A model generated the notes under the pieces. That model made no database searches. It saw only the letters and a list, made by a program, of their open reading frames with translations, and was not told the origin of the DNA. This document shows positions 16,482-25,429 of a stretch of 64,000 nucleotides of DNA, one piece after another. The stretch is from DATHZQ01 sp035458525 (GTDB lineage Bacteria > Actinomycetota > Acidimicrobiia > Spongiisociales > UBA5794): positions 10,106 to 74,105 of the forward strand of contig DATHZQ010000067.1 of NCBI GenBank assembly GCA_035458525.1, given 5' to 3'. A program made the position numbers and the translations under genes. Numbering within the stretch: position 1 is the stretch's first letter; each line of letters begins with the position of its first letter.

Positions 16482-18734
16482 TCAGAGGTCGATGCGGTCC
16501 AAGACCTCGAACGTGTTGATGTCGTTGGCTTGCACGGAGCGGAAGCCGATCGTCCACACCACCTCGCCAATCACGACGCTGCGCCGGATCTGACCGCGGT
16601 CGTAGTTCTCGGGCCAGCAGACCGTCGTCTGCTCGACGTCGATCTCGTCGCTGGTCGAACCTTCGGCGATCCCGAAGTTGTCGAGCGGCTCGCAGTAGTA
16701 GCCGCCGAAGCTCCGCGGTTCCTGCGGCTCGGAGCACGTCACGACGAGGCCTCCCTCGTAGGCCAGCCATTCGAGCTCGGTTCCCAGGAAGATCTCGGTG
16801 TCGACCAGCTCGCACCCCGGCGGCAGGTCTTGATCGACCGGCGGCGCTTGGCGAATGCGAGCGACTTCAACGAGTGACCGGTCGACGACCTCGAGAGCCA
16901 CCGCCCCGGAAGTGTCTGCGCCCCAGCTGTCGACCGGAACGACGGCGAGACGCTCGGGCGCCCAGTAGAGGAACGCCTTGTGGTCGTACTCGACCGCCGA
17001 GGAGCTCTGCTCCTGCACCCAGCGGTCGATCTCGCGCGGGTCAGACGGATCGCTCACGTCGAACAGGGAGACTTTCGTGCCGATCGTTGCGCCGTCGAGG
17101 GTGGCTTCCTGCCCAACGCCGAGGACGAGTCCGTCGTCGACAGGATGCAGGTAGGCCGAATACCCGGTGATCTTCAGTTCGCCCTGCACAGCAGGCGCAG
17201 CGGGATTGGAGAGGTCGATCACATAGAGCGGATCGGTCTGCCGAAAGGTGACGACGTAGCCGGTGTCGCCGACGAAGCGCACCCCGAAGATCGACTCGTC
17301 GACGCCGAGATCGCCAACCGCTCCGACCTCGACCAACTCGTCGTCTTCCGCGGCCAGAATGCGCACCGAGCTCACCGAAGGTTCATCGCTGCAGCAGAAC
17401 CACGGCGAGCCCTCGGTGACGGCAACCCGCAGATGCCCTTCGTGTTCGCTCAAGGAGAACTGGTTGAGCAGATGTCCCGGAACCGCACCCGATGCGGAGT
17501 ATTCGGCGCCGGCCACGTCGGTGATGTCGAACTGATGGATCGCCGTCATGAAGTCATCGTCCTGCTCGACGGCGCCGTCCTCCAAGATCACGATGTCTGG
17601 GTAGTCCATCGTTGCCGCATAGAGCGAAGAGGTCGAGGCGTAGACCGTCTCGCCCGCACCAAACAGTGAGAGCGCGTTCCCCTTGGAGAGCGGTGCCGTC
17701 ATGTCGAGCGTCAGGACGGACACGGTCGACATGCCGGAGAACTGCTGCGGTGCCCGCACCCGATCGCACGCCGGCAGAATGCCCGCAGATTGCTCGCTGC
17801 CATCGGCGAGGCGATAGCTTGGCAGCCACTGCTCGAGGGTCGAGTCGAGCACGACCTGCCGGTTGACTTCGGCGGCGCGCTCCTCGGCCTCGGGGCTCGA
17901 GGGGAACAGGAACGGCAAGGCGACCTGCGGGTCGTGGCGAACGACGATGCGCGCTCCGTCGCCGATCTGGCGAGCGGTGACGTACGCACCGGAAACCTCG
18001 AGACGTCCTCGTTCGGTCAAGCGCCCGCCGTCAACGAGCACCTCGGTGATGACGAGGGTCGGCTGCTCGAACTCCGGTACAATGGCGTCGCCGCCTTCGC
18101 CGGCGTAGAGCACCGGTCCGTACCAGTTGGAGAGCACGTAGAGCCGGTCCGCCCCGATCAGGATCTCGTTCGGGTAATAGTCCTCGAATCGCATCGTGTC
18201 GCGCAGCTCGGCGTCGCCGCGGACGTCGATCAGATGCAGCTCGTTGTCGGCCAGCACGAAGAGGAAGTCACCGTCGGTCTTGACGAGGTCCGGTTCATCG
18301 ACGCCGAGCTCCTGAACGTTCGTAGTAGAGAACTCGCTCGCCGGGGCCGCTTCGGCAGCGGCAAAGGACTCGGAGCCGCCGTCGCCGCCGCCCGCATCGT
18401 CCTCGGCAACTGCGATGGCTCGCTCACCGGGGAAGTAGCCGAAGTTGTTGTTGAAACCGTAGGGGCCCACCAGCTCCGCTGCCTCCGCACGGATCCACGT
18501 CAGCAGCGCATCGCATTGATCGAACTGCTGGAGCGCATAGGCGAATGCAGGCACACCGGCGCCGGCGCCCTGCCCGACACCGCCGCCGCCCGCAGTGGTT
18601 GACGACTGGGCACCCCGGGTCGTCGAGGTCGCTGCCGTCGACGTGGTGCCGGTATCGCCTGGACCGGCGTCGCTGGTGCACGCCCCCAGGAACAGTGCCA
18701 CCACCACGAGCGCAACGTTCAACTTGGCCATCAT
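16482..18734 (-). CDS. Secreted lipoprotein with C-terminal beta-propeller domain (COG4880 type)
   Basis: A 750-residue exported protein. The signal peptide ends in the lipobox LGAC (Cys19), so the mature protein should be lipid-anchored on the outer face of the membrane. A Ser/Thr/Gly-rich linker (20-55) follows, then a long beta-rich region with repeated strands such as DGDFLFVLADNELHLIDV and GDTGYVVTFRQTDPLYVIDL, as in actinobacterial and archaeal secreted proteins with WD40-like propellers. The function of the family is unknown; protein-protein or cell-wall interaction is plausible. AGGGAG precedes the ATG-ATG start. It is monocistronic, with a hairpin downstream. Confidence 0.8.
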   Translation of the reverse strand: MMAKLNVALVVVALFLGACTSDAGPGDTGTTSTAATSTTRGAQSSTTAGGGGVGQGAGAGVPAFAYALQQFDQCDALLTWIRAEAAELVGPYGFNNNFGYFPGERAIAVAEDDAGGGDGGSESFAAAEAAPASEFSTTNVQELGVDEPDLVKTDGDFLFVLADNELHLIDVRGDAELRDTMRFEDYYPNEILIGADRLYVLSNWYGPVLYAGEGGDAIVPEFEQPTLVITEVLVDGGRLTERGRLEVSGAYVTARQIGDGARIVVRHDPQVALPFLFPSSPEAEERAAEVNRQVVLDSTLEQWLPSYRLADGSEQSAGILPACDRVRAPQQFSGMSTVSVLTLDMTAPLSKGNALSLFGAGETVYASTSSLYAATMDYPDIVILEDGAVEQDDDFMTAIHQFDITDVAGAEYSASGAVPGHLLNQFSLSEHEGHLRVAVTEGSPWFCCSDEPSVSSVRILAAEDDELVEVGAVGDLGVDESIFGVRFVGDTGYVVTFRQTDPLYVIDLSNPAAPAVQGELKITGYSAYLHPVDDGLVLGVGQEATLDGATIGTKVSLFDVSDPSDPREIDRWVQEQSSSAVEYDHKAFLYWAPERLAVVPVDSWGADTSGAVALEVVDRSLVEVARIRQAPPVDQDLPPGCELVDTEIFLGTELEWLAYEGGLVVTCSEPQEPRSFGGYYCEPLDNFGIAEGSTSDEIDVEQTTVCWPENYDRGQIRRSVVIGEVVWTIGFRSVQANDINTFEVLDRIDL

Positions 18735-18848
18735 CCTGTACTCCCTGACTCGGTCTCCCCTACGACGCGCAGAACCTCGGCGCGGGTTCCCACCAATGTG
18801 GAGGCTACGCCGTCCGGGATGCGACCGATACCGGCGAACCGGCCCGAA

Positions 18849-20477
18849 TCAGGCCTCGATCAGGATGGGAATCACCACGGGACGGCGGTTGAGCGCCTTG
18901 CGAACGACCTTGCCCGACGCCGAGCGCACGCGACGACGCACCGCATCGGGATCGAACGGAGGAGACAACTCAGCCATGACCTCGATGACGCGCTCGGCGA
19001 TGTCATTGTCGATCTGCGACATGTCGTCGGTCACGCCGTGGCCGTCGACGTCGGGTCCGATGACGATCTCGCCAGAGCCCATGTCGACCCCGACGGTCAC
19101 GATCAGCACGCCGTCGTCGGCCAGGTGGCGCCGGTCACGCAGCACTCCTTCGACATCGCCGATGCCATGCCCATCCAGATAGACGTAGCCGTGGGGCGCC
19201 GCCGCTCGCTCGACCCGTATCGCCCCGCCCTCGAGCACGACACGATCGCCGTCCTCGCAGACCTCGATCTCAGGCACCCCGACCGATGCGGCGAGTGCAG
19301 CGTTGGCGCGCAAGTGGCGGTACTCGCCGTGCACCGGGACGAACGCCTGCGGGGCGAGCACGTTGATGAACGTGAGCAGCTCGTCTTGCGCGGCGTGGCC
19401 GGAGACGTGGACGTTGGCGTTGCGGCCGTGGTGGACCGTCACCCCGAGTCGCACCAGGTTGTTGATGACCCGCGACACCTTCGTTTCGTTGCCCGGTATC
19501 GGCGTCGCCGAGATGATCACCGTGTCGTCGGATTCGAGCGTGATCCAACGGTGCTCACCTTGTGCCATCAGCGAGAGCGCAGCAAACGGCTCTCCCTGAC
19601 TACCGGTGCAGATGACGGCCGTCTGGTTCGGGGGCAGCTCACGCAGCTCCTCGATGGTCCGCACCGCGTCTTCCGGCACGTTGAGCAAGCCGAGGTCCTT
19701 GGTCACCTCGGTGTTGCGCAGCATCGAACGGCCCAGGAACGCGAGTTTCCTGCCGGAGCCGACGATCGCATCGATGGCCTGCTGCACCCGATGCACATGC
19801 GAGGCGAAACAGGCAATGATGACCCGACCGGACGCCTGCGCCGTCAGCTCCCGCAGCGGAGCGCCGAGCGTCGACTCCGACGGCGTGAATCCTGCACGTT
19901 CGGCATTCGTGCTGTCGGCGAGCAGGAGCCGGACCCCCATGCGGCCGAATCCGGCGAACGAGTTCAGATCGGTTGGGATGCCGTCGATCGGCTTGGGATC
20001 CAGCTTGAAGTCTCCGGAGTGCACCACGAGGCCCTCTTCGGTGTCGAAAACCACGCCCGCAGCCTGCGGCACGCTGTGTGCGACCCGCACCAGCGCAAAT
20101 CGGATGGGACCGAGCCCAACCCATTCACCGGGCTCAACGGCGTGCATGTCGGGCGCTACACCGAGCTCCTCCACCCGGGACCGGGCCAGCTCGACCGTCA
20201 ACGCGGTCCCGTAGACCGGCACATTGACCTCACGCAGGAAGTACGCCAGCGCACCGACATGGTCCTCGTGACCGTGCGTCAGCACCACGCACGAAACGTC
20301 CGCCGCTCGTTCGAGGACGAAGGAGAAATCGGGCAGGACCAGGTCGACGCCGAGCATGTCCTCTTCGGGAAACATCAGGCCGCAGTCGATGAGAGCCAGC
20401 TTGCCTCCCACTTCCAGAACGGCGCAGTTGCGGCCGATCTCGCCCAGGCCGCCGAGGAAGGTGATGGAAACGCTCAT
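18849..20477 (-). CDS. rnj: Ribonuclease J
   Basis: A 542-residue metallo-beta-lactamase/beta-CASP ribonuclease with 5'-3' exonuclease and endonuclease activity in mRNA and rRNA processing. The zinc motif HGHEDH (His68, His70, Asp72, His73) is intact. The beta-CASP region includes FASHVHRVQQAIDAI and the later VSGHAAQDELLTFINVL motif, and a C-terminal domain is present. The ATG at 20477 overlaps the dapA stop by four bases; in-frame residues upstream lie inside dapA and are not part of RNase J. dapA-rnj coupling is a common actinobacterial arrangement. Confidence 0.95.
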   Translation of the reverse strand: MSVSITFLGGLGEIGRNCAVLEVGGKLALIDCGLMFPEEDMLGVDLVLPDFSFVLERAADVSCVVLTHGHEDHVGALAYFLREVNVPVYGTALTVELARSRVEELGVAPDMHAVEPGEWVGLGPIRFALVRVAHSVPQAAGVVFDTEEGLVVHSGDFKLDPKPIDGIPTDLNSFAGFGRMGVRLLLADSTNAERAGFTPSESTLGAPLRELTAQASGRVIIACFASHVHRVQQAIDAIVGSGRKLAFLGRSMLRNTEVTKDLGLLNVPEDAVRTIEELRELPPNQTAVICTGSQGEPFAALSLMAQGEHRWITLESDDTVIISATPIPGNETKVSRVINNLVRLGVTVHHGRNANVHVSGHAAQDELLTFINVLAPQAFVPVHGEYRHLRANAALAASVGVPEIEVCEDGDRVVLEGGAIRVERAAAPHGYVYLDGHGIGDVEGVLRDRRHLADDGVLIVTVGVDMGSGEIVIGPDVDGHGVTDDMSQIDNDIAERVIEVMAELSPPFDPDAVRRRVRSASGKVVRKALNRRPVVIPILIEA

Positions 20478-21367
20478 ACGGCAGCGGCCGCTTCCAAACC
20501 TCGTTCGACGAGCTCGAGCGTGCTCTCCGCAGCCGGGATCAGCGGCAGGCGCGGATCGCCAACGGGTGCCCACCAGCGATTCACCGCCGCCTTCACCGGG
20601 ATCGGATTTGGTTCGGCGAACAGGGCATCGAACACCGGCATGAGGGCGTCGTGGATCTTCTCCGCCTGTGGAACGTCCCCCGCGACGCTGGCATCGAGGA
20701 GCCGGGCGAGTTGGGGGCCGACCAGATGCGAGGCCACGGAGACCACGCCGACGCCACCGGCGAGCACGATGTCCTTCAGCATGAAGTCAGACCCGGCATA
20801 GACGGCAAAGTCGTCGGGCAACCTCGCCAGGCTCTGCCGCGTGAACTCGATATCGTCGACGGCGTCTTTGACGGCGACGATGCCGGGGTGGGCGGCGAGC
20901 CGGACAAGCGTGTCGACCTCGATGAGGCGTGACGTGCGACCCGGGACGTTGTAGAGCAGCACCGGCAGATCGGTCGCTTCGGCAATGGCCGTGAAGTGAC
21001 GGTAGAGGCCTTCCTGCGGCGGCTTCGAGTAGTACGGAGTGACGGCCATGACGCCGTCGCACCCTGCGGCGGCGGCCCGTTCGGTCAATTCGACGGATTC
21101 GGCGGTGTTGTAAGTGCCGGTGCCGGCGATGACCGTCATCGTGCTCCCGACGGCATCGACCGCCGTCCGGAACAGCATCACCTTCTCGTCAGGGCTCAGC
21201 GTTGGGGACTCCCCCGTCGTGCCGCAGACGACGACTCCTTCTGTGCCGTTGTCTCCCAAGTACTCGACGAGACGACTGAACGTCTCGTAATCCACGGCTC
21301 CCGCTGCGTCGAAGGGAGAGATGACCGCAGTCAGGAGGCGTCCGAATGGTGCGGTTCGATCGTCCAT
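20474..21367 (-). CDS. dapA: 4-hydroxy-tetrahydrodipicolinate synthase
   Basis: A 297-residue TIM-barrel lyase/aldolase that condenses pyruvate with aspartate semialdehyde, the first committed step to diaminopimelate and lysine. GTTGESPTLSPDEK (substrate loop), VTPYYSKPPQEG (active-site Tyr) and IVAVKDAVDDI (Schiff-base Lys) are all present. The ATG at 21367 is preceded by TACCGT seven bases upstream, indicating a leaderless transcript. An in-frame extension upstream crosses the promoter and is rejected. It is translationally coupled to rnj; dapB lies 2 kb away in another operon. Confidence 0.95.
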   Translation of the reverse strand: MDDRTAPFGRLLTAVISPFDAAGAVDYETFSRLVEYLGDNGTEGVVVCGTTGESPTLSPDEKVMLFRTAVDAVGSTMTVIAGTGTYNTAESVELTERAAAAGCDGVMAVTPYYSKPPQEGLYRHFTAIAEATDLPVLLYNVPGRTSRLIEVDTLVRLAAHPGIVAVKDAVDDIEFTRQSLARLPDDFAVYAGSDFMLKDIVLAGGVGVVSVASHLVGPQLARLLDASVAGDVPQAEKIHDALMPVFDALFAEPNPIPVKAAVNRWWAPVGDPRLPLIPAAESTLELVERGLEAAAAV

Positions 21368-21374
21368 GATCCGG

Positions 21375-21380
21375 ACGGTA
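21375..21380 (-). promoter_or_regulatory. Leaderless-type -10 box TACCGT for dapA-rnj
   Basis: Minus-strand TACCGT ends seven bases before the dapA ATG at 21367. Confidence 0.45.
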
Positions 21381-21397
21381 GCACTGCCCTCCGCCAC

Positions 21398-21403
21398 TAC
21401 GAT
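21398..21403 (+). promoter_or_regulatory. Possible -10 box TACGAT for the thioredoxin-like gene
   Basis: TACGAT lies 35 bases before the ATG at 21439. This would give a leader of about 29 bases that contains the ribosome site AGGAG, so this gene is a contrast to the leaderless starts nearby. Confidence 0.35.
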
Positions 21404-21438
21404 TGCATGCTGGAGACGCCCGAACGCAGCAGGAGCAC

Positions 21439-22281
21439 ATGACACCACACGAGCTGATCTCAGACATTTCGGCAGCGGAGTTCCCGCAGGCGGTGCTGCA
21501 GCGCAGCCACGAGGTTCCGGTGGTCGTCGACTTCTGGGCAGAGTGGTGCGGGCCGTGCAAAGTCCTGGGCCCGATACTCGAGGACCTCACCATCGAGAGT
21601 GACGGCGAGTTCGAGCTGGCCAAGGTCGACGTCGATGCAAACCCAGAGCTCTCCCAGCAATTCGGGGTGCAAGGGATCCCTACGGTCGTCGCCTTCCGCG
21701 ACGGTGCGGTCGCGGGCCGGTTCACGGGGGCACTTCCGGAGCCGCAGGTGCGGACCTGGCTCGAGGGCATCATGCCCGACGAGATGGACCGCATGGTCGA
21801 CCAGGCGCGAGACGTCGCTCTCGGCGGGGATCTCCTCCAGGCCGAGCAGATCTACCGCATGGTGCTGGAACAGCGGTCGGATCACCACGAGGCGGGCACC
21901 GGTCTGGCCGGCCTGTTGCTGGCCCGAGGCGACTCCGAAGAAGCCTTGATCGTGCTGGGCCGGCTTGCGCCCACCCCGGACGTCGAGCGGCTCCAGGCGG
22001 CCGCCCGACTCAGCGCGTCGAGGGTCGACGACGTCGCGAGTCTCGAAGCGGCCGTGACCGCCGACGCCGGCGACGACGGTGCACGACTGTCCCTGGCCAA
22101 AGCGCTGGCTGCACGCAGCGAGTTCGAGCCGGCACTCGACCACATGCTCACCGTGGTGACGGGGAAAGGCGAAGGCGCCGATGAGGCCCGCAAGGCGATG
22201 CTCGACATCTTCGAGCTGCTCGGTGACGCACACCCGCTCACCGGGCCCTACCGCCGCCGCCTTGCGTCGGCCCTGTTCTGA
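21439..22281 (+). CDS. Thioredoxin with C-terminal TPR region (CnoX/YbbN-like)
   Basis: A 280-residue protein. Residues 1-110 form a thioredoxin domain with the complete active site WCGPC (Cys37, Cys40) and the cis-proline segment GIPTVV. Residues 120-280 are helical repeats in the pattern of the TPR-like tail of YbbN/CnoX chaperedoxins, which protect aggregation-prone clients under oxidative stress. E. coli CnoX lacks the CxxC pair; here it is kept, so redox activity is expected. The ATG at 21439 has AGGAG seven bases upstream. The gene is divergent from dapA. Confidence 0.88.
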   Translation: MTPHELISDISAAEFPQAVLQRSHEVPVVVDFWAEWCGPCKVLGPILEDLTIESDGEFELAKVDVDANPELSQQFGVQGIPTVVAFRDGAVAGRFTGALPEPQVRTWLEGIMPDEMDRMVDQARDVALGGDLLQAEQIYRMVLEQRSDHHEAGTGLAGLLLARGDSEEALIVLGRLAPTPDVERLQAAARLSASRVDDVASLEAAVTADAGDDGARLSLAKALAARSEFEPALDHMLTVVTGKGEGADEARKAMLDIFELLGDAHPLTGPYRRRLASALF

Positions 22282-22293
22282 CGAGCCGTTCGG

Positions 22294-23192
22294 TCAACCG
22301 CGCAAAGGGCTGAGGAAGCGATTGCGCCGTGCGGCCCGCAGGTGGACGGGAGCGTCGAAACGCTCGACGGCCACGGCTCTGGTGCCCAGCATCGCCACGA
22401 TGCGCCCGCCTTCGTTCTCGACGGCGTCCCACGTCGTGACGGGCCACGACGCCAACGGGGCGATGCGCACCCGGAGCGGATCATCCGACTTGCCCAGGTC
22501 CCACGTTCCGGCAACGCGGCCGCCGCATTGCCCTCCTTGGAGAGGTCGATCCCGTCCGCAGCGGCCACTGTGGCGGCCTTGGTCCACCCGGTCCACCACC
22601 GCACGTCTTCGAGATCGACAGGCCCGTAGGCCGCAACGTACCGCCGCACCAGCTCGCGCTGTGCCGAGAGCTCGTCCATGGCCAACGGATCGAGATCCGG
22701 TAACCAGTCCGCCCATGCGGCATAGGCGAGGCGATTCGAGCGCCAACTGGCGGCGGACGTCGACCGGACGATCCGGCATTCCGCGGCCATGCGCCCGAGG
22801 AGCTGGCCGTACATGCCACCGAGTCGCTTGTCGGGATCGACCCGCTAGCGCAGCTCCGCTCCGGAGAGCGGGCCTTCGCGCAAGGCGGACTCGATCCGCA
22901 CGGCATGGGCTGCGTAATCGTTGCCGAGCGCACGTGTCGTGTTCGCGTACACCTTGGCGTTCTGGCTGCGCATCGCCGCGGTGGCGATCTGCAACAACTC
23001 GTGAGGAAAGGTGTAGACGGAGTGCCGCATTGCGCGCACGCGCACGAGCGATCGGTCGTCCTCAACGGCTCTACGCCAAGATGCAGGCCGGTGGCCCTGA
23101 ACCCGGGCCAAGCTCGACAGATGGCACGTCGGCGCCGACCCAGAGATCCCGACCGCCCGTTCCACCGAGGCCAGAAGAGCGGACTGGTCCAT
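22294..23192 (-). pseudogene. Decayed winged-helix DNA-binding domain protein (HTH_42/AlkX-like)
   Basis: The pieces match the winged-helix DNA-binding domain family (PF06224) but not in one frame. Residues read from 23192 include the family segment WRRAVEDDRSLVRVRAMRH and end in TAG at 22845-22847. The same frame then continues with LGRMAAECRIVRSTSAASWR and the signature GPVDLEDVRWWTGWTKAA. Around 22490-22510 the coding frame changes, and the C-terminal part DDPLRVRIAPLASWP to FLSPLRG is in another frame. The family's central segment, with its usual GN-PT-VDG strand motif, seems to be missing, and the normal N-terminus cannot be found. I see one nonsense change, one frameshift and probable deletions. 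Sequencing error could explain some of these but not all. Confidence 0.7.
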
Positions 23193-23300
23193 CAGGAAGG
23201 CGCCGAACGATGGGTTCTGCAGGTTCGGCCCTGAAGATGCGTCGGCGGTGCAAGCATGCGACGGTATCTGTCGAACCGCTCCCGGTGCTTCAGCACGCTC

Positions 23301-24056
23301 CTAGATCCCGAGAAGACGCTCGAGCCCCACCGTCACCGCATCGCCGAATCGGGCGACATTTCTGATTCCGAGCAGAACGCCCGGCATGAAGGACTTGCGG
23401 TCCGTGCTGTCGTGGCGGATCGTCAGCACCTCCCCGTCATTGCCAAACAGCACTTCTTGGTGCGCCAGCAAACCCGGCAGTCGAATCGCATGCACCTTGA
23501 CGCCTTGGGTGTCGGCGCCGCGGGCGCCGGGGACGAGCTCGGTACCTTCGACGTGGCGTTGCTGCACGGGACTGGCGGCTGCGATCCGCTCCGCCGTGGC
23601 GAGCGAGGTGCCCGATGGGGCATCCGCTTTGCGGTCGTGATGCAGCTCGACGACCTCGGCCGCCGCAAAATGTGGCGCCGCCAGCTCCGCCAGCCGCATC
23701 ATCATCACCGCACCGATCGAGAAGTTGGGAACGACCAGGCAGTTCGGAGGACCGCTGCCCCACATGTCGCGCAGGGCATCGAGACGGTTGGCGTCGAACC
23801 CGGACGTGCCGACCACTGCGTGCAGACCGGAGGCGCGCCACCTGCGGAGGTTGTCCATGACGACATCGGGTCGTGTGAACTCGACGACGACGTCGGCCGC
23901 CGGCTCGGCCGGCTCACCGACGATGGGCACGCCGCAGACCTCGCCGCCTGCGGGATCGATCGCGGCCGCCAGCACCAGGTCATCGGCTGCGGCCACGGCC
24001 TCGCACACGAGCCGCCCCATGCGACCCGCAGCTCCGGAGACGGCGACCCGGATCAT
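23301..24056 (-). CDS. dapB: 4-hydroxy-tetrahydrodipicolinate reductase
   Basis: A 251-residue NAD(P)H-dependent reductase that follows DapA in lysine/diaminopimelate synthesis. It has the dinucleotide-binding motif VAVSGAAGRMGRL at the N-terminus, the substrate motif ELHHDRKADAPSGTSL, and the C-terminal HDSTDRKSFMPGVLLG. Length is typical. The ATG at 24056 overlaps the M16 peptidase stop by four bases, so it is expressed from the promoter in front of the peptidase. Confidence 0.95.
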   Translation of the reverse strand: MIRVAVSGAAGRMGRLVCEAVAAADDLVLAAAIDPAGGEVCGVPIVGEPAEPAADVVVEFTRPDVVMDNLRRWRASGLHAVVGTSGFDANRLDALRDMWGSGPPNCLVVPNFSIGAVMMMRLAELAAPHFAAAEVVELHHDRKADAPSGTSLATAERIAAASPVQQRHVEGTELVPGARGADTQGVKVHAIRLPGLLAHQEVLFGNDGEVLTIRHDSTDRKSFMPGVLLGIRNVARFGDAVTVGLERLLGI

Positions 24057-25303
24057 GCGACGTAGGCGGCGAGCTCGTCTTGTTCGAAAGGACCCACGGC
24101 ACCGATCACGTATGGCCCGGCGTACGCTTCACGCACGACATCGAGCACGTCCTGGGCGGTCACCGCATCGATCTTCGCCACGATCTCGTCGACGGAGAGA
24201 TGCTCCAAACCCGTGAGCTCGTTTCGTCCGAGGCGGGTCATGCGGCTGTTGGCGTCCTCGAGCGAGAGCGCCAGTGCGCCCTGCACGTGACCTCTCGCCC
24301 GATCGAGCTCCTCCGCGGTCAAGCCGTCCTCCATCATCTTGTCGAGCTCGGAGCGGATCAGCTTCAGCACCTGGGGCGCCTGGCTCGGGGTCGTACCGAC
24401 GTAGACGGCGACCGCACCGGAGTCGGCAAAAGGAAGCCGGAAGCTGTGGACCGCATACGCCAGGCCGCGTTGCTCGCGGATCTCGCGGAACAAGCGGGAC
24501 GACATGCCGCCACCAAGGATGTGATCGGCCACGAGAAACGCGTGGCGCCGGTCGTCGTCGCGGCGCAACGCCTCGGCACCGAACACGATGTGCGCCTGCT
24601 CGGTTTCCTTCGTTCGCACATTGACGCGGGGCGCAACGCTCGCCGGCACGGCAGGGCGACCGATCGCCGGCCCGCGCCACGCACCGAAGCGTTCGGTGAC
24701 CAGGTCGACCAGCTCGGTGTGATCAACTCGGCCGGCACATGCTACGACCACCGATTTCGGGGTGTAACGCCGGCCCCAATACTCGGCGATCGTGTCCCGG
24801 CTCATGCCCAGGATCGAATCGCGTGTTCCCAGGATCGGCGGCGACAGCGGATGGTTCGGCCAGATCGCTTCCATGAACAGCTCGTGGGCGACATCGGTGG
24901 GGTCGTCCTCGTTCATGTTGATCTCTTCGAGAACCACATGTCGCTCTGAGTCGATCTCGTCCTGGCGGAAAGCGGGCTGCCGGATCATCTCGCCGAGGAT
25001 CTCCACGGCGAGCGGGAGATGCACGTCACGCAACCGCGCCCAATACGCGGTGTACTCCTTCGACGTGAACGCGTTGTTGCGAGCTCCAACCGCATCGAAC
25101 GCGTCGGCAATCGCCTGTGCGGACAGCCGCTCCGACCCCTTGAAGAGCAGGTGCTCGAGAAAATGGCTGGCCCCGGCCTCGGGGCCGTGCTCGTCGCGGC
25201 TGCCGGTGTCGACCCAGCACGCAATCGCAACCGAGCGGGCAGATGGCATGTCCTCGGAGATGATGCGCAGCCCGTTCGGCAGCGTGGTGAGGTCGTAGTG
25301 CAT
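24053..25303 (-). CDS. M16 family zinc metallopeptidase
   Basis: A 416-residue processing-peptidase-like protein. The inverted zinc motif HxxEH is HFLEHLLFKG (about residues 47-56), with the downstream glutamate region NNAFTSKEYTAYWARL. The second, non-catalytic half resembles the M16 C-terminal domain (GGGMSSRLFREIREQRGLAY). Bacterial homologues often sit next to pnp or dapB in actinobacteria; pnp is not here. The start is an ATG at 25303 with TATCAT exactly six bases before it and no ribosome site. It is the first gene of an operon with dapB. Cytoplasmic, no signal peptide. Confidence 0.92.
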   Translation of the reverse strand: MHYDLTTLPNGLRIISEDMPSARSVAIACWVDTGSRDEHGPEAGASHFLEHLLFKGSERLSAQAIADAFDAVGARNNAFTSKEYTAYWARLRDVHLPLAVEILGEMIRQPAFRQDEIDSERHVVLEEINMNEDDPTDVAHELFMEAIWPNHPLSPPILGTRDSILGMSRDTIAEYWGRRYTPKSVVVACAGRVDHTELVDLVTERFGAWRGPAIGRPAVPASVAPRVNVRTKETEQAHIVFGAEALRRDDDRRHAFLVADHILGGGMSSRLFREIREQRGLAYAVHSFRLPFADSGAVAVYVGTTPSQAPQVLKLIRSELDKMMEDGLTAEELDRARGHVQGALALSLEDANSRMTRLGRNELTGLEHLSVDEIVAKIDAVTAQDVLDVVREAYAGPYVIGAVGPFEQDELAAYVA

Positions 25304-25309
25304 GCCGCG

Positions 25310-25315
25310 ATGATA
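25310..25315 (-). promoter_or_regulatory. Leaderless-type -10 box TATCAT
   Basis: Minus-strand TATCAT ends six bases before the M16 peptidase ATG at 25303. Confidence 0.5.
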
Positions 25316-25374
25316 GGACCGGCCCGCACGCTGGCTCCCGGAACGGGCCGGCCGCCGCCGACTTGCAGCGAGAA

Positions 25375-25380
25375 TATACT
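25375..25380 (+). promoter_or_regulatory. -10 box TATACT for the lipoprotein gene at 25430
   Basis: TATACT lies about 50 bases before the ATG at 25430 in an unusually AT-rich stretch. The implied leader of about 42 bases carries GGAGG in front of the start. No clear -35 box is visible. Confidence 0.4.
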
Positions 25381-25429
25381 GCCGAATGCAAACATATTGG
25401 TGCCATCACGCACTACATCGGAGGCAACG

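Noticed and set aside
22845..22847. In-frame TAG of the winged-helix gene as a recoded codon (pyrrolysine)
   Set aside because: The same gene also has a frameshift and missing segments, so decay explains the stop better; nothing else points to pyrrolysine use.
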